Source of the DNA: Pseudomonadota bacterium
GTDB lineage: Bacteria; Pseudomonadota; Alphaproteobacteria; Rhizobiales; Beijerinckiaceae
Direction: 5' to 3'
Assembly (NCBI GenBank): GCA_021813805.1
Contig: JAKAJL010000018.1
Coordinates: forward strand, 1 to 64,000
Length of the DNA stretch: 64,000 bases
Shown here piece after piece: positions 53,683 to 63,400 of the stretch. Under the pieces are notes generated by a model. The model did no database searches, had not been told where the DNA came from, and worked only from the letters and a program-made list of their open reading frames with translations. The position numbers and the translations under genes are program-made. Numbering within the stretch: position 1 is the first letter of the stretch; every line of letters starts with the position of its first letter.

Positions 53683-53957
53683 TTCAGATAGGCTCGAACG
53701 AGGTCGAGCAATTGCTCGGCCGCTTCCTTGTCGAGGGCGCCGGGATGTCTTGCCTCATCGACGAGGTGGCTCCTGACGTGATCCTCGACGACCTCCGCCA
53801 TGAGTCCAGCCATGGCGCCGCGCGCCGCGGCGATCAAATGCATGACCTTTTCGCAGCCGGCTTCGCCCTCAAGGGCGCGTTCGATCGCTTCGACTTGACC
53901 GCGAAGGCGGCGGACACGGGCCAGAAGCTTCTGTTTCTCATGAATGGTATGGCTCAT
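53679..53957 (-). CDS. dmeR: RcnR/CsoR-family metal-sensing repressor DmeR
   Basis: The 92-aa all-helical repressor starts with His and Cys ligands: MSHTIHEKQKLLARVRRLRGQVEAIERALE and CEKVMHLIAAARGAM, then the HVRSHL segment. His3, His6, Cys35-type and His60-type residues match Ni/Co-sensing RcnR/DmeR rather than Cu-sensing CsoR. It overlaps dmeF by four bases (ATGA), the known dmeRF arrangement, in which metal binding relieves repression of the transporter. Confidence 0.9.
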   Translation of the reverse strand: MSHTIHEKQKLLARVRRLRGQVEAIERALEGEAGCEKVMHLIAAARGAMAGLMAEVVEDHVRSHLVDEARHPGALDKEAAEQLLDLVRAYLK

Positions 53958-53965
53958 AGCCCGCG

Positions 53966-53989
53966 TATAACATACCCCCTAACCCTATT
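53966..53989 (-). promoter_or_regulatory. Predicted DmeR operator
   Basis: GTAT-AAC-ATAC (53966-53976) flows into TACCCCCTA (53974-53982) and CCCTAT, nine bases upstream of the dmeR start codon. A C-tract flanked by A/T inverted repeats is what RcnR-type repressors (type 2 sites) recognise. Position on top of the promoter fits self-repression. Confidence 0.5.
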
Positions 53990-54142
53990 CAAACAGGCCG
54001 GGCGCGCTTGGAATTTCCGGCCTTCGCCGCGTGACTGACGCACCGACCGAAGCCCGAAATACAATCGTGACCTCGTGCGATCGGGGGTTAACAAGCGGGC
54101 CAAGCTCTGCCAAAAGCGGGGCGAAGCTCATGAGGGCGCGAC

Positions 54143-55048
54143 ATGACCCAGACGATCGTGAAACCTTCCGCCAAAAAGGCGCTGCTGATCGACGGCAAGG
54201 CCGCCTCTTCCGCGGTGCTCGAGCGCGTGGCCCGCGAGGCGGCGGGTTGTAAGGCCAAGCCGGGCCTCGCGGTCGTGCTGGTGGGCGAGGACCCGGCGAG
54301 CCAGGTCTATGTGAAATCCAAGGGCAAGGCGGCCCATTCCTGCGGTTTTCATTCGGTGCAGCACGACCTGCCGGCGACGACCTCCGAAGCCGAACTGATC
54401 CGTCTGGTTCGGGCGCTCAACGCCGATCCGGCCATTCACGGCATTCTGGTGCAATTGCCGCTGCCGGCGGGGATCGATTCGACGAAAGTGCTTGAGACCA
54501 TCGCGCCGGAAAAGGACGTGGACGGTTTTCACCCCGTGAATGTCGGCCTGCTGGCGACGGGCATGATCGAACGCGCGCTGGTTCCCTGCACCCCGGCCGG
54601 GGCCATGCTGCTGATCGAGGAGGCGGCCAGGGCGCTTGGTCGCGACATTTCCGGCGCCGAGGCGGTGATCGTGGGGCGTTCCAACATCGTCGGCAAGCCG
54701 ATGGCGCAATTGCTGCTGTCGAAGAACGCCACCGTCACTATCGCCCATTCGCGCACCCGCGACCTGCCGTCGGTCGCGCGGCGGGCCGATATTCTGGTCG
54801 CGGCGGTCGGGCGTCCCGAAATGATCCGGGGCGACTGGATCAAGCCTGGCGCGCTGGTGATCGACGTCGGCATCAATCGCGTCGCGAGCGCCGAGCCCGG
54901 CAAGACGCGGCTGGTTGGCGATGTGGCGCTCGACGAGGCGCTCGATGTCGCGGGCGCCGTCACGCCTGTGCCGGGCGGCGTCGGGCCGATGACCATCGCC
55001 ATGTTGATGTCCAACACTTTACGCGCGGCGAAGCTGGCCGGGGCGTAA
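54143..55048 (+). CDS. folD: Methylene-THF dehydrogenase/cyclohydrolase
   Basis: The 301-aa bifunctional folate enzyme interconverts methylene-, methenyl- and formyl-THF with [18 protein letters not shown] contains the catalytic Tyr and Lys; [45 protein letters not shown] and [13 protein letters not shown] are all family signatures. Length is normal. Confidence 0.95.
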   Translation: MTQTIVKPSAKKALLIDGKAASSAVLERVAREAAGCKAKPGLAVVLVGEDPASQVYVKSKGKAAHSCGFHSVQHDLPATTSEAELIRLVRALNADPAIHGILVQLPLPAGIDSTKVLETIAPEKDVDGFHPVNVGLLATGMIERALVPCTPAGAMLLIEEAARALGRDISGAEAVIVGRSNIVGKPMAQLLLSKNATVTIAHSRTRDLPSVARRADILVAAVGRPEMIRGDWIKPGALVIDVGINRVASAEPGKTRLVGDVALDEALDVAGAVTPVPGGVGPMTIAMLMSNTLRAAKLAGA

Positions 55049-55066
55049 TTTTTCCTGTTCGTCCCA

Positions 55067-55170
55067 AGCGGGATTTCCGAAACGTGGTCGCCGGTCTTCG
55101 GACAAAAATCCCGCTAAATCAAAAAACCTAAGCAGCAATTCGTTGGCGCGCCAATGAATTGCTGCTTAGG
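55067..55170. repeat. Two back-to-back palindromes between folD and acyl-CoA synthetase gene
   Basis: Element 1 pairs AGCGGGATTTCCGA (from 55067) with TCGGA...AAATCCCGCT (to 55115), a 10-bp outer stem and a 5-bp inner stem. Element 2 (55127-55170) is a 44-bp near-perfect palindrome: CCTAAGCAGCAATTC and its exact complement enclose TTGGCGCGCCAA, itself palindromic; only one G-T pair breaks symmetry. An A6 run precedes it, so on the minus strand it looks like a terminator with a T run. On the plus strand it has none. Confidence 0.85.
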
Positions 55171-55239
55171 GCTAGGGTGACCTGGGCGCGCGATGCGCTA
55201 AAGTCGCGCCGAGAAATTGCCTGTCCGTGGGAGGAAATG

Positions 55240-56877
55240 ATGGGGAATGGTTATCTGACCGGTCTTGACCGCAACCGCGCCAATTACGGGCAACTGACCC
55301 CGATCGGTTTTCTCTTCCGCGCGGCCGAGGTCTATCCCCACAAACTCTCCGTCGTTTACAACGATCTGCGCTACACCTGGGCGCAGACGGCGGAGCGCTG
55401 CAGGCGGCTGGCCTCCGCTTTGCAGAAACGCGGCGTCGGCAAGAACGACACCGTGGCGGTCATGCTGCCCAATGTCCCGCCCATGTTCGACGTCCATTTC
55501 GGCGTTCCCATGGCCGGCGCGGTGCTGAACACGCTCAACACGCGGCTCGACGCCGAGGCCATCGCCTTCATGCTCGATCACGGCGAGGCGAAAGTTCTTC
55601 TCGTCGATCGGGAATATTCCAAGGTCATCGCCAAGGCGCTCGAACTGATGAAAGGCGCAAAACCGCTGGTGATCGACGTGGACGACCCCAGCTATGCCGG
55701 TGGCAGTTTCCTGGGCGAGATCGAATATGAGGCCTTTCTGGCGCAAGGCGATCCGGCTTTCGAGCCCGCTCCGCTCGACGACGAATGGGACGCCATTTCG
55801 CTCAACTATACGTCGGGCACGACGGGCAACCCCAAGGGCGTGGTCTATCACCACCGCGGCGCCCATCTGAACGCCATCAACAATATATTGAGCTGGGGCA
55901 TGCCGCCGCATTCGGTCTATCTCTGGACCCTGCCGATGTTCCATTGCAACGGCTGGTGCTTCCCCTGGACCATGGCGGCCAACGCCGGGGTCAATATCTG
56001 CCTGCGCCGCGTCGAGGCCAAGGCGATCTTCTCCCTGATCCGCGAGCATCGGGTCACCCATTATTGCGGCGCGCCGATCGTCCATTCCATGTTGATCAAC
56101 GCCGACCCGGCCGATCAGGCCCTCCTTGATCACAGGGTTGACGCGCTCGTCGCGGGCGCGGCGCCGCCGATCGCGATCATCGAGGGCATGGAAAGGATCG
56201 GCGTTTCGATCACCCACGTCTATGGCTTGACCGAAACCTATGGTCCGGCCACGGTCTGCGCCAAGCAGGGCGAATGGGACAGCGAGCCGCTGGAGGCGCG
56301 CGCGGAACTCAACGGCCGCCAGGGCGTGCGCTCGCTGCTGCTGGACGGCGTCGACGTCTTCGACATGCAGCATTTCCAGCCGGTGCCGCACGACGGTCAG
56401 ACCATGGGCGAGATCGTGTTCCGCGGCAATATCGTGATGAAGGGCTATCTGAAGAACGAGCGGGCGACGCAGGAAGCCTTCGCCGGCGGCTGGTACCGCA
56501 GCGGCGATCTCGCGGTGATTCAGCCTGATGGCTATATCAAGATCAAGGACCGCTCCAAGGACATCATCATTTCCGGCGGCGAGAACATTTCCTCGCTCGA
56601 GGTCGAGGACGTGCTCTACAAGCACAAGGACGTGCTTGCGGCGGCGGTGGTGGCGACGCCGGACGAAAAATGGGGTGAGGTTCCCTGCGCCTTCGTCGAG
56701 TTGCGCGAGGGCGCCAATCCGACCCAGGCGGACTTGCAGGAACATTGCCGCGCCCATCTCGCCCGCTTCAAAGTGCCGAAAATTTTCATCTTCGGGCCGC
56801 TGCCCAAGACCTCGACCGGAAAGATTCAGAAATTCCTGCTGCGCGAAAAGGCGCGCTCGACGGACGCGATCGGCTGA
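55240..56877 (+). CDS. Acyl-CoA synthetase (AMP-forming)
   Basis: The 545-aa ANL-superfamily ligase activates a carboxylic acid with ATP and CoA. ATP motif YTSGTTGNPKGVVYHHRG near residue 185; GLTETYGPATVC (motif 4) near 330; YRSGDLAVIQPDGYIKIKDRSKDIIISGGENIS (hinge and A8), and catalytic Lys in LPKTSTGKIQKFLL. It is closest by design to the medium-chain/3-methylmercaptopropionyl group (DmdB and relatives), but the acid is not predictable. The start at 55240 has GGGAGG five bases upstream; ATG 55237 is too close. Confidence 0.9.
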   Translation: MGNGYLTGLDRNRANYGQLTPIGFLFRAAEVYPHKLSVVYNDLRYTWAQTAERCRRLASALQKRGVGKNDTVAVMLPNVPPMFDVHFGVPMAGAVLNTLNTRLDAEAIAFMLDHGEAKVLLVDREYSKVIAKALELMKGAKPLVIDVDDPSYAGGSFLGEIEYEAFLAQGDPAFEPAPLDDEWDAISLNYTSGTTGNPKGVVYHHRGAHLNAINNILSWGMPPHSVYLWTLPMFHCNGWCFPWTMAANAGVNICLRRVEAKAIFSLIREHRVTHYCGAPIVHSMLINADPADQALLDHRVDALVAGAAPPIAIIEGMERIGVSITHVYGLTETYGPATVCAKQGEWDSEPLEARAELNGRQGVRSLLLDGVDVFDMQHFQPVPHDGQTMGEIVFRGNIVMKGYLKNERATQEAFAGGWYRSGDLAVIQPDGYIKIKDRSKDIIISGGENISSLEVEDVLYKHKDVLAAAVVATPDEKWGEVPCAFVELREGANPTQADLQEHCRAHLARFKVPKIFIFGPLPKTSTGKIQKFLLREKARSTDAIG

Positions 56878-56979
56878 GGAACGTCAGATTTAAGGGTCAT
56901 CTGACAAAAGCGTGGCCTTTCCGCGCCGCAATATTATGATTGGACGAAAATCGCCCCATCGCGGCGCGGAGGCTCCTTC

Positions 56980-57204
56980 ATGAAGATCACCATCGACATC
57001 GACTGCACGCCCGCCGAGGCGCGGGCCTTCATGGGCCTGCCGGATTTCGAGCCGATGCAGAAGCGGGCAATGGAAGAGCTGGAAAAGCGCATGATGGACT
57101 CGCTGGAGCGTTATTCGCCCGAGGCGCTGCTGAAAATGTGGCTCCAGCCGGCGACCATGGATTTGAACTGGCTCCAGGATCTGATGCGCCAGGGGCGGAA
57201 ATAG
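56980..57204 (+). CDS. Small conserved alphaproteobacterial protein (DUF6489-like)
   Basis: The 74-aa soluble acidic protein starts MKITIDIDCTPAEARAFMGLPDFEPMQKRAMEE and ends TMDLNWLQDLMRQ. This small family is common in alphaproteobacteria and is often found near fatty acid/phasin-type genes; function unknown. A GGAGG-like site (GGAGGCTCCTTC) precedes the ATG. Confidence 0.78.
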   Translation: MKITIDIDCTPAEARAFMGLPDFEPMQKRAMEELEKRMMDSLERYSPEALLKMWLQPATMDLNWLQDLMRQGRK

Positions 57205-57479
57205 CGCCACCGTTCCGCCATCAAGCCCACGGGCCTTGAGGCGACGCCGACAAGGCGCGTCACACCCGTCCGCCGGCCCGGGGACGGTTTGGCCCGCCCG
57301 CCCCAAAGACCTCAGAAATCCCCCCGCGCGGGTCTCGCCGAGCGCAACCTTTAGCGCGCTCCGAGGTTGTTATGGCGCGGATTGTCGCAACGGCTCGCGG
57401 TCATGACGGGCGCGGGAGCGGCGATGCGCGTCATTGAAATTGGGATTTTCCGATCGATCCATCGTCAAGGAGGTTCATA

Positions 57480-58130
57480 ATGGCCGGCTCAGTCACGGAC
57501 GAACTCCTCGCCAATAATCAGGACTACGCCAACGGGAAGGCGACACATCGTTCCGCCTATCCCGGGCGGCAGCCCATCCAGCCGTCGCGCCGCGTGGCTG
57601 TCATCGCCTGCATGGACGCGCGCCTCGACGTGGAGGATCTGCTTGGTCTGCAAACCGGCGAGGCGCATATCATCCGCAACGCCGGCGGCGTCGTCACCGA
57701 AGACGCCATTCGCTGCCTTCTGATTTCGCATCATCTCCTCAACACGAGGGAATTCATCCTCGTCCACCACACCCGCTGTGGGATGCTCGCCTTCACCGAC
57801 GACCTGCTCAAGGCGGGCCTGGAGGGCGATCCGGCCGCGAGCAAGCTGCTTTGTCAGGCGACCGGCCGTGATTTCGTCAGTCCTTGCAAGTGTTCCGAAA
57901 GCCCCGCGCATTTTCGCGCCTTCCGTGGCGCCCTCGAGCCGTTGGACGCGCCGCGTAGCGGTCAAAGCACGGAGCGGCTGCAATGGGACGTGCGCCGCGG
58001 GATGTCGGCAATTCTCAACCACCCCTGGATGCCCACCAGCGGGCCGGACGCCGTCAGCGTCCGGGGCTTCATCTACGACGTCGACACCGGCAAACTGGAA
58101 GAAGTCAGCTACCCGGGCGCGATCGGATGA
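57480..58130 (+). CDS. Beta-class carbonic anhydrase
   Basis: The 216-aa cytoplasmic zinc enzyme hydrates CO2 to bicarbonate. Zinc and catalytic residues are in ACMDARLD (Cys44, Asp46, Arg48) and VHHTRCGM (His97, Cys100), as in mycobacterial Rv1284-type enzymes. [17 protein letters not shown] is conserved. An extra Cys pair in SPCKCSES (about 139-141) may be structural. A strong AAGGAGG is located just before the ATG. Confidence 0.88.
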   Translation: MAGSVTDELLANNQDYANGKATHRSAYPGRQPIQPSRRVAVIACMDARLDVEDLLGLQTGEAHIIRNAGGVVTEDAIRCLLISHHLLNTREFILVHHTRCGMLAFTDDLLKAGLEGDPAASKLLCQATGRDFVSPCKCSESPAHFRAFRGALEPLDAPRSGQSTERLQWDVRRGMSAILNHPWMPTSGPDAVSVRGFIYDVDTGKLEEVSYPGAIG

Positions 58131-58236
58131 GCATCGCGTGACTTTGATCGGTCACGGCGGCGCAGGACCGCGGCCCTGCGCATCCACGACGCGGGACGCC
58201 ATGATGCCTTTGGCCCGGGCGGTCGTGCTCTCACTC

Positions 58237-59577
58237 TCATTGGCTGGCGCTGAGAAGTTGTCCCGCCTTGAGATAGCGGCCGGGGTCGACCGGCGCGCCG
58301 TCCACTCGGACCTCGTAATGCAGATGCGGACCGGTCGAACGTCCGGTCGAGCCGATGGCGCCGATGTCCTGTCCTTCCGTCACCCATTGCCCCGCCGCGA
58401 CGTCGATCCGCGACAAATGCCCATAACGGGTGCTCAAGCCCGCGCCATGGTCGATCTCGACCATGTTGCCATAGCCCCCGGTCGCGCTGGCGACAGTCAC
58501 ACGCCCGGCGGCCGTGGCGCGAACCGCCTCGCCATATTCGCCATGGAGATCCATGCCGGTGTGAAGGGCGGGCCGGCCGAGAAAGGGATCGACGCGATAG
58601 CCGAAGGGCGAGGTGACCTCGATCGGGCCGGGCAGCGGCTTGCGAAGGGGCGCGAAGGGCAGGGCGCCGCGCAGGCCGTCCATCAGGTCGATCGTGCGGC
58701 TGAGGCTGGCGTAAGCGCGCGCGAAATCGCCGCGAGCGCCGGGAAGATCGGCTGGCACGAAGGGGCCGCCCACGCCCTCGGCGGCGGAATATTCGCCATG
58801 CTGGATCATGCGCTCGACGGAAAGGCCCGCTTCGGCGAAAGCTTCGCGCAAGCGTTCGGCTTTTTCCGCGGCGGGGGCCTTGAGGGCGTTCAGCATGACG
58901 ATCTGGCGGCGTTCGACCCGGTCGAAACGCGACGCCAAAGTCTTGAGGCGCTGTTCGGGCGAAGGGGGATCGTCGTTTTCGGACAGGCCGGGGCCGGCGG
59001 CGGCGCCGTCGGTCGTCCGCAGTTCGAGACCCTCGGGAACGGGCTTGAAGCCTCCATCGGCGACAGACGGTTTGGGCGCAAGCGTCAGGACGGACGCGGC
59101 CTGCGTCGCCGAGGGCCGCGTCGCCGCGACCGAGGTGATGTCGGGGTCGACCCTGGCGGCGAGCGAAGCGAGCAAGGCGGAGCGCGATTCGAGTTCGGCC
59201 TGACGCACCGCCAACTGGGCCACCTTGCCCTCGAACTTGTCCTGGTTGAGCATCTGTCGCGACGCCAGCGCATCAACCTGGGCGCGCAAGGCCGCGATGC
59301 GGCCCTCATAGGCGAACTGCATACTGGCCTGGCGCCGCATGAGCGAAGCCAGCATGTCGTCACGGAACATGAAATAGCCGCCGATCGCGAGGCAGCCCAG
59401 CAGCAGCAGCGGCCCTGCGCCGAACAGGGCGGCGGCGAGCGCAGGCGACAGGTGGAACTGACGTGTGAACCGATGGAAAGCCAGATGAAGCGTCAGGCCC
59501 GGCCTGGGCGGCTTCGCGGAAACAGCAGCACGCATATTCCACCATCCGAAAAGGCGCGCCGGTAAGCTGGTCTTCAT
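58237..59577 (-). CDS. M23-family peptidoglycan endopeptidase
   Basis: The 446-aa protein has one N-terminal membrane helix (about residues 50-72, AALFGAGPLLLLGCLAIGGYF), a long coiled-coil-like stalk (residues 80-270, many heptad Leu/Ala/Arg) and a C-terminal LytM/M23 domain with HTGMDLHG, GYGNMVEIDHG, TRYGHLSRIDV and HLHYEV. These hold the zinc His and Asp residues, so the domain looks active. It resembles EnvC/ShyA-type cell-wall enzymes, presumably periplasmic. The start at 59577 (MKTSLPARLFGWW) is a guess among in-frame options. Confidence 0.88.
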   Translation of the reverse strand: MKTSLPARLFGWWNMRAAVSAKPPRPGLTLHLAFHRFTRQFHLSPALAAALFGAGPLLLLGCLAIGGYFMFRDDMLASLMRRQASMQFAYEGRIAALRAQVDALASRQMLNQDKFEGKVAQLAVRQAELESRSALLASLAARVDPDITSVAATRPSATQAASVLTLAPKPSVADGGFKPVPEGLELRTTDGAAAGPGLSENDDPPSPEQRLKTLASRFDRVERRQIVMLNALKAPAAEKAERLREAFAEAGLSVERMIQHGEYSAAEGVGGPFVPADLPGARGDFARAYASLSRTIDLMDGLRGALPFAPLRKPLPGPIEVTSPFGYRVDPFLGRPALHTGMDLHGEYGEAVRATAAGRVTVASATGGYGNMVEIDHGAGLSTRYGHLSRIDVAAGQWVTEGQDIGAIGSTGRSTGPHLHYEVRVDGAPVDPGRYLKAGQLLSASQ

Positions 59578-59758
59578 TGGCGCGGCCGGTTTCGGATCAA
59601 GGTAAACGGGCGTGGTTAATGTTTGGAAAATTCGCCGTGCCGAGGCTCCAACTTTCTCGTCGGGCGATCCGCGTGAACCTGTTGCCGTCAAAAGCCATTT
59701 CGCCGGGAACCGCTTTCCGGCTTGGGAAATCGATCCCGGCGGAACGCGGAAAGCCGAT

Positions 59759-60229
59759 TCACAGGGACTTGGCCGCCGCGAGGACCTCTTCGGCGTGGCC
59801 GGGAACCTTCACCTTGCGCCAGACATGAGCGATCCTGCCGTTGGGGCCGATCAGGAAGGTCGATCGCTCGACGCCCATATAGGTCCGGCCATACATGCTC
59901 TTCTCGACCCAGACGCCATAGGCTTCGAGAACCTGCTTCGATTCGTCGGCCAGGAGCGGAAAGGTCAATTCATATTTGTCGCGAAACCTGTCGTGCTGCT
60001 TGACCGGATCGGGCGAGACGCCGACGATGGCCGCGCCGGCTGCGGCGAAATCGTTGGCCAGCCGTTTGAAGTCCTGCGCCTCCATGGTGCAGCCCGAAGT
60101 GTCGTCCTTGGGATAGAAATAGAGGACGAGCTTCTTGCCCTTGAAGTCGCCGAGCGACATCTGTCCGCCGCCGTCGCGCGGCAAGGTGAAATCCGGGGCG
60201 GCGTCGCCCGCCTGAGCAAGTCTTGTCAT
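59759..60229 (-). CDS. bcp: Peroxiredoxin, BCP/PrxQ type
   Basis: The 156-aa thiol peroxidase reduces hydroperoxides. The peroxidatic Cys is in LVLYFYPKDDTSGCTMEAQDF near residue 45; the resolving Cys found five residues later in most BCPs is absent, so it appears to be a 1-Cys form. ATG 60229 has AGGAGG five bases upstream. It is convergent to nothing and co-directional with the M23 gene. Confidence 0.92.
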   Translation of the reverse strand: MTRLAQAGDAAPDFTLPRDGGGQMSLGDFKGKKLVLYFYPKDDTSGCTMEAQDFKRLANDFAAAGAAIVGVSPDPVKQHDRFRDKYELTFPLLADESKQVLEAYGVWVEKSMYGRTYMGVERSTFLIGPNGRIAHVWRKVKVPGHAEEVLAAAKSL

Positions 60230-60463
60230 GATGCCTCCTGTCGTGGGACGCGTCTGCGGTGAAACGACTCCCCGATGCCGCCAATTCTGCTTAATTCGGT
60301 CGCAAATGTCTGCCTTTTTCGATGTGGCGCCTGCGAGCAAAGGGCCTTACCTTCAGTCGGAGGGATGGGGATTCTACTATAGAATGCCGATTCGGCGCAG
60401 GCCTCCGGACGCGGGCGCGGACAGGCGACCCAGAAGGCTTCCGAAGCGGGGCGTCGAGCGCCC

Positions 60464-63400
60464 GTGGCGGATGTGCAACGAGAAAAATCGGCAAGGAAAG
60501 CGGTCCTATTGGTCGAGTCGAGAGAGCCGGATCTTTCCGCGGAGCCGCCGCCGCCTTTGCGGCCGTCCCGGCGATTTCGCCGGACGCGCCGGGCCGCCAG
60601 CGCGGGTCTTTCCTTCGGCCTGATGGCGGCGCTGGTGCTGCTGGCGGCCGGCGTCGTGGGCCTGGGCCTTGGTCGCGTCAATCTTGACGTCTTCAAGCCT
60701 GTCGTGGTGTCGGCGCTCCAGGACCGGCTCGGCCCCAGTTACCTCCTGACGATCGGCGCTCTGGGGATCGAGCGCGAACCGCACGGCCTGGCCCTCGCGG
60801 TGGAGAATGTCGCGATCAGACGCGCCGATGGCCGGCGCGTTGTTTCCGCTCCCAAGGCCGATCTGATCTTCGACCCGCTGTCGCTGCTCGCCGGACGGAT
60901 CAAGCCGTCGCGGGTCGATATCGATGGGCTGGACGTCATTTTGCGCGTGCTGCCCGACGGCTCGATCGATCTCACGGCCGACGGCGAATCGGCCGCCGCC
61001 GCTCCGCAACCCGCCCAGCAACCCTCTCAGCAAGCCGCCACTTTGGCGAACGGACCGAGCGTGGAGCCGCCGACCAGCGCGCCGGCGCCCGGAACCCGCG
61101 CCAAAGTGATGCGGCAGGCCGCCAATGCGATCAATCGGATTTTCGACATCGCCCAGGGCCGCGACAGCCCGATCGCCGCGCTCGATCATTTCGGGATCGA
61201 GAACGGACGGCTGATCGTCGACGACCGCGTGGCCGGGCAGAAGCGCGGCTTCGAGGGTTTCGAATTCGCCCTCGACCGCAGGATCGAGGACGGGCGCGGC
61301 GTCGCCCAGATCGAAATGTCGGCCAAGGGTCCGAGCGGGCGCTGGTCGGTCGCCGGCGTCGCGCGTGGGGCGCGCGAGCAGGCGCATGAACTGGCCATTC
61401 AGGGCGACGGCTTCTCGATCGACGAAATCGCTCTGATGGCCGGCAAGACGAATCTGCCGATCGATTCCGACATTCCTCTTTCCTTCAAGGCCGCCGCCTC
61501 GTTCGAGGGAGATGGCCATGTGCTCGACGCCGACGCCCGCCTCGCGCTCGGCCAGGGCTTCTGGCGCTTCGACGATCCCGAGTTCGCGCCGGTTTTCCTC
61601 GACGAATTTTTCGCCGCCGCCCATTGGGACGCCGCCAGCCACCGCGCGCTGGTGGATCGGGCGCAGATCTATTCCGGCGATTCGCGCTGCTTCCTGAGGG
61701 GCGTCGTCACCCCGCCGGAGCATGAGGCGGCGCCATGGAGCCTCATGTTCAAACAGGCCGAGCCCTGCGTCATCGGCCCGGACCGCAAGGGCGAGAAGTC
61801 GATCACGATCGCCTCGATCAAGGGCGATCTCGCGCTCGACCTCCTGAACAAGACGCTAACCGTCAACCGGGTCGAGATCGTCGGCCCGGAAGTGGCGGCG
61901 GCGGCGCAGGGAACGATTGACTGGGCCAACGGGCCTCATATCCGGTTGGGCCTCTCCGCCGGCAAGATGACGGCGGCCGGCGCGCTTGCCGTCTGGCCCA
62001 ACGCCTTCGGCGCGCCGCTGCGCGGATGGATGGGCGACCACCTCATCCGCGGAACGCTGGAAAGCTTCCGCATGGCGATCGATCTCGACGATCTCGACCT
62101 GCGGATGATGCGCGCCCAACACGCGCCGATGGATGACCGCATTTCGATGGATTACGCCTTCCGCGACGCGGCCTTCACCTTCCTCGACGGCGCGCCGCCG
62201 GTTCAGGGCGTCGCGGCAAAAGGCCATTCGAGCGGCCGCTCGGCGCGCATCGACGCGACGACCGGCTTTATCGAAGCTCGCGACGGCCACCGGATCGACC
62301 TGTCGAACGGTGTTTATTCGACGCCGGATTTCGAAGCCAGGCCGATCGCCCTGATCATCAGCGCCCACGCCCAGGGCGGCGTCGACACATTGGGCGAGGT
62401 GCTCTCGACGCCCGGCTTCGCCTCGGTGGCGAGCCTGCCGCTCGACCCCCGGACCGTCAGGGGCCAGGTCTCGGGCGATTTTACCTTCCGCACCAAGCTG
62501 CCGCCGGTTTACGACCCGAGTCTCGCCAGCATCGAGGTCAACGCCACGGTCGCCAATTTCGCCGCCGATCATCTGGTGGGCAAGGCCGGCCTCGACCAGG
62601 GCGCGCTCGCCGTGACTCTCGCGGACGGGATCATCCATGTGGTCGGGACCGGAAGGATGTTCGGCGCGCCGGCGACGCTGGAGGTCACCCGCGACCACAG
62701 CCAGCCGCCGCAGGGCGTCATTTCCTTCCCGATGGACGAAGCGGCCCGCGCCAAGGCGGGGCTGAATTTCGGCGCGACCGTCGCCGGGCCGGTGGCCGTC
62801 AGAATCGCCGGCGAAGTCGGCGCGGCGCCGCCCAAGGCCCAGGTCGATCTCGATTTCCTCAAGGCGGGCCTGAACGATCCGGTTCCCGGCCTTTTCAAGC
62901 CGGCGGGACGTCCGGCGAAAGCGAGCTTTGTTTATGCCGAGGACGCGCATGGCGCGTCGACCCTGGACAATTTCGTTTATGACGGCTCGGGCCAGAGCGC
63001 GAAGGGCGTTCTGCAACTGGCGCCCGACGGGAGTCTGGCCGCAGCCAGGCTGTCAGGCGTGAAACTCTCCCCCGGAGACGATCTGCGAATCGATATCCAG
63101 AGAACGGGCGACGTGATGAAAATCGCGGCGCGCGGGGCTTCGCTGGACGCGCGGCCGTTCCTGCGCAACCTCACCAGCAGCGGACCAAGCAGCGGCCGGT
63201 CGACCGATTTCGATCTCGATCTCAAAACCACGCTATTGACGGGCGCAAACCGCCAGATCATCTCGAACGCCGAATTCCAGCTGGCGCGCAAGGCGAGCGG
63301 ACAGTTCCAGGCCCTGAGCCTGTCGGGAAAGATCGGCGCCGACGCCGTGAAGGGCGCGCTCACCCGTCCCGACGGCGGAGCGCCGCTTTTCACCCTGACC

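Noticed and set aside
55198-56757. 519-codon minus-strand frame opposite the acyl-CoA synthetase
   Set aside because: A shadow frame, very rich in Arg, Val, His and Asp, with no domain; the plus strand has full ANL-ligase motifs.
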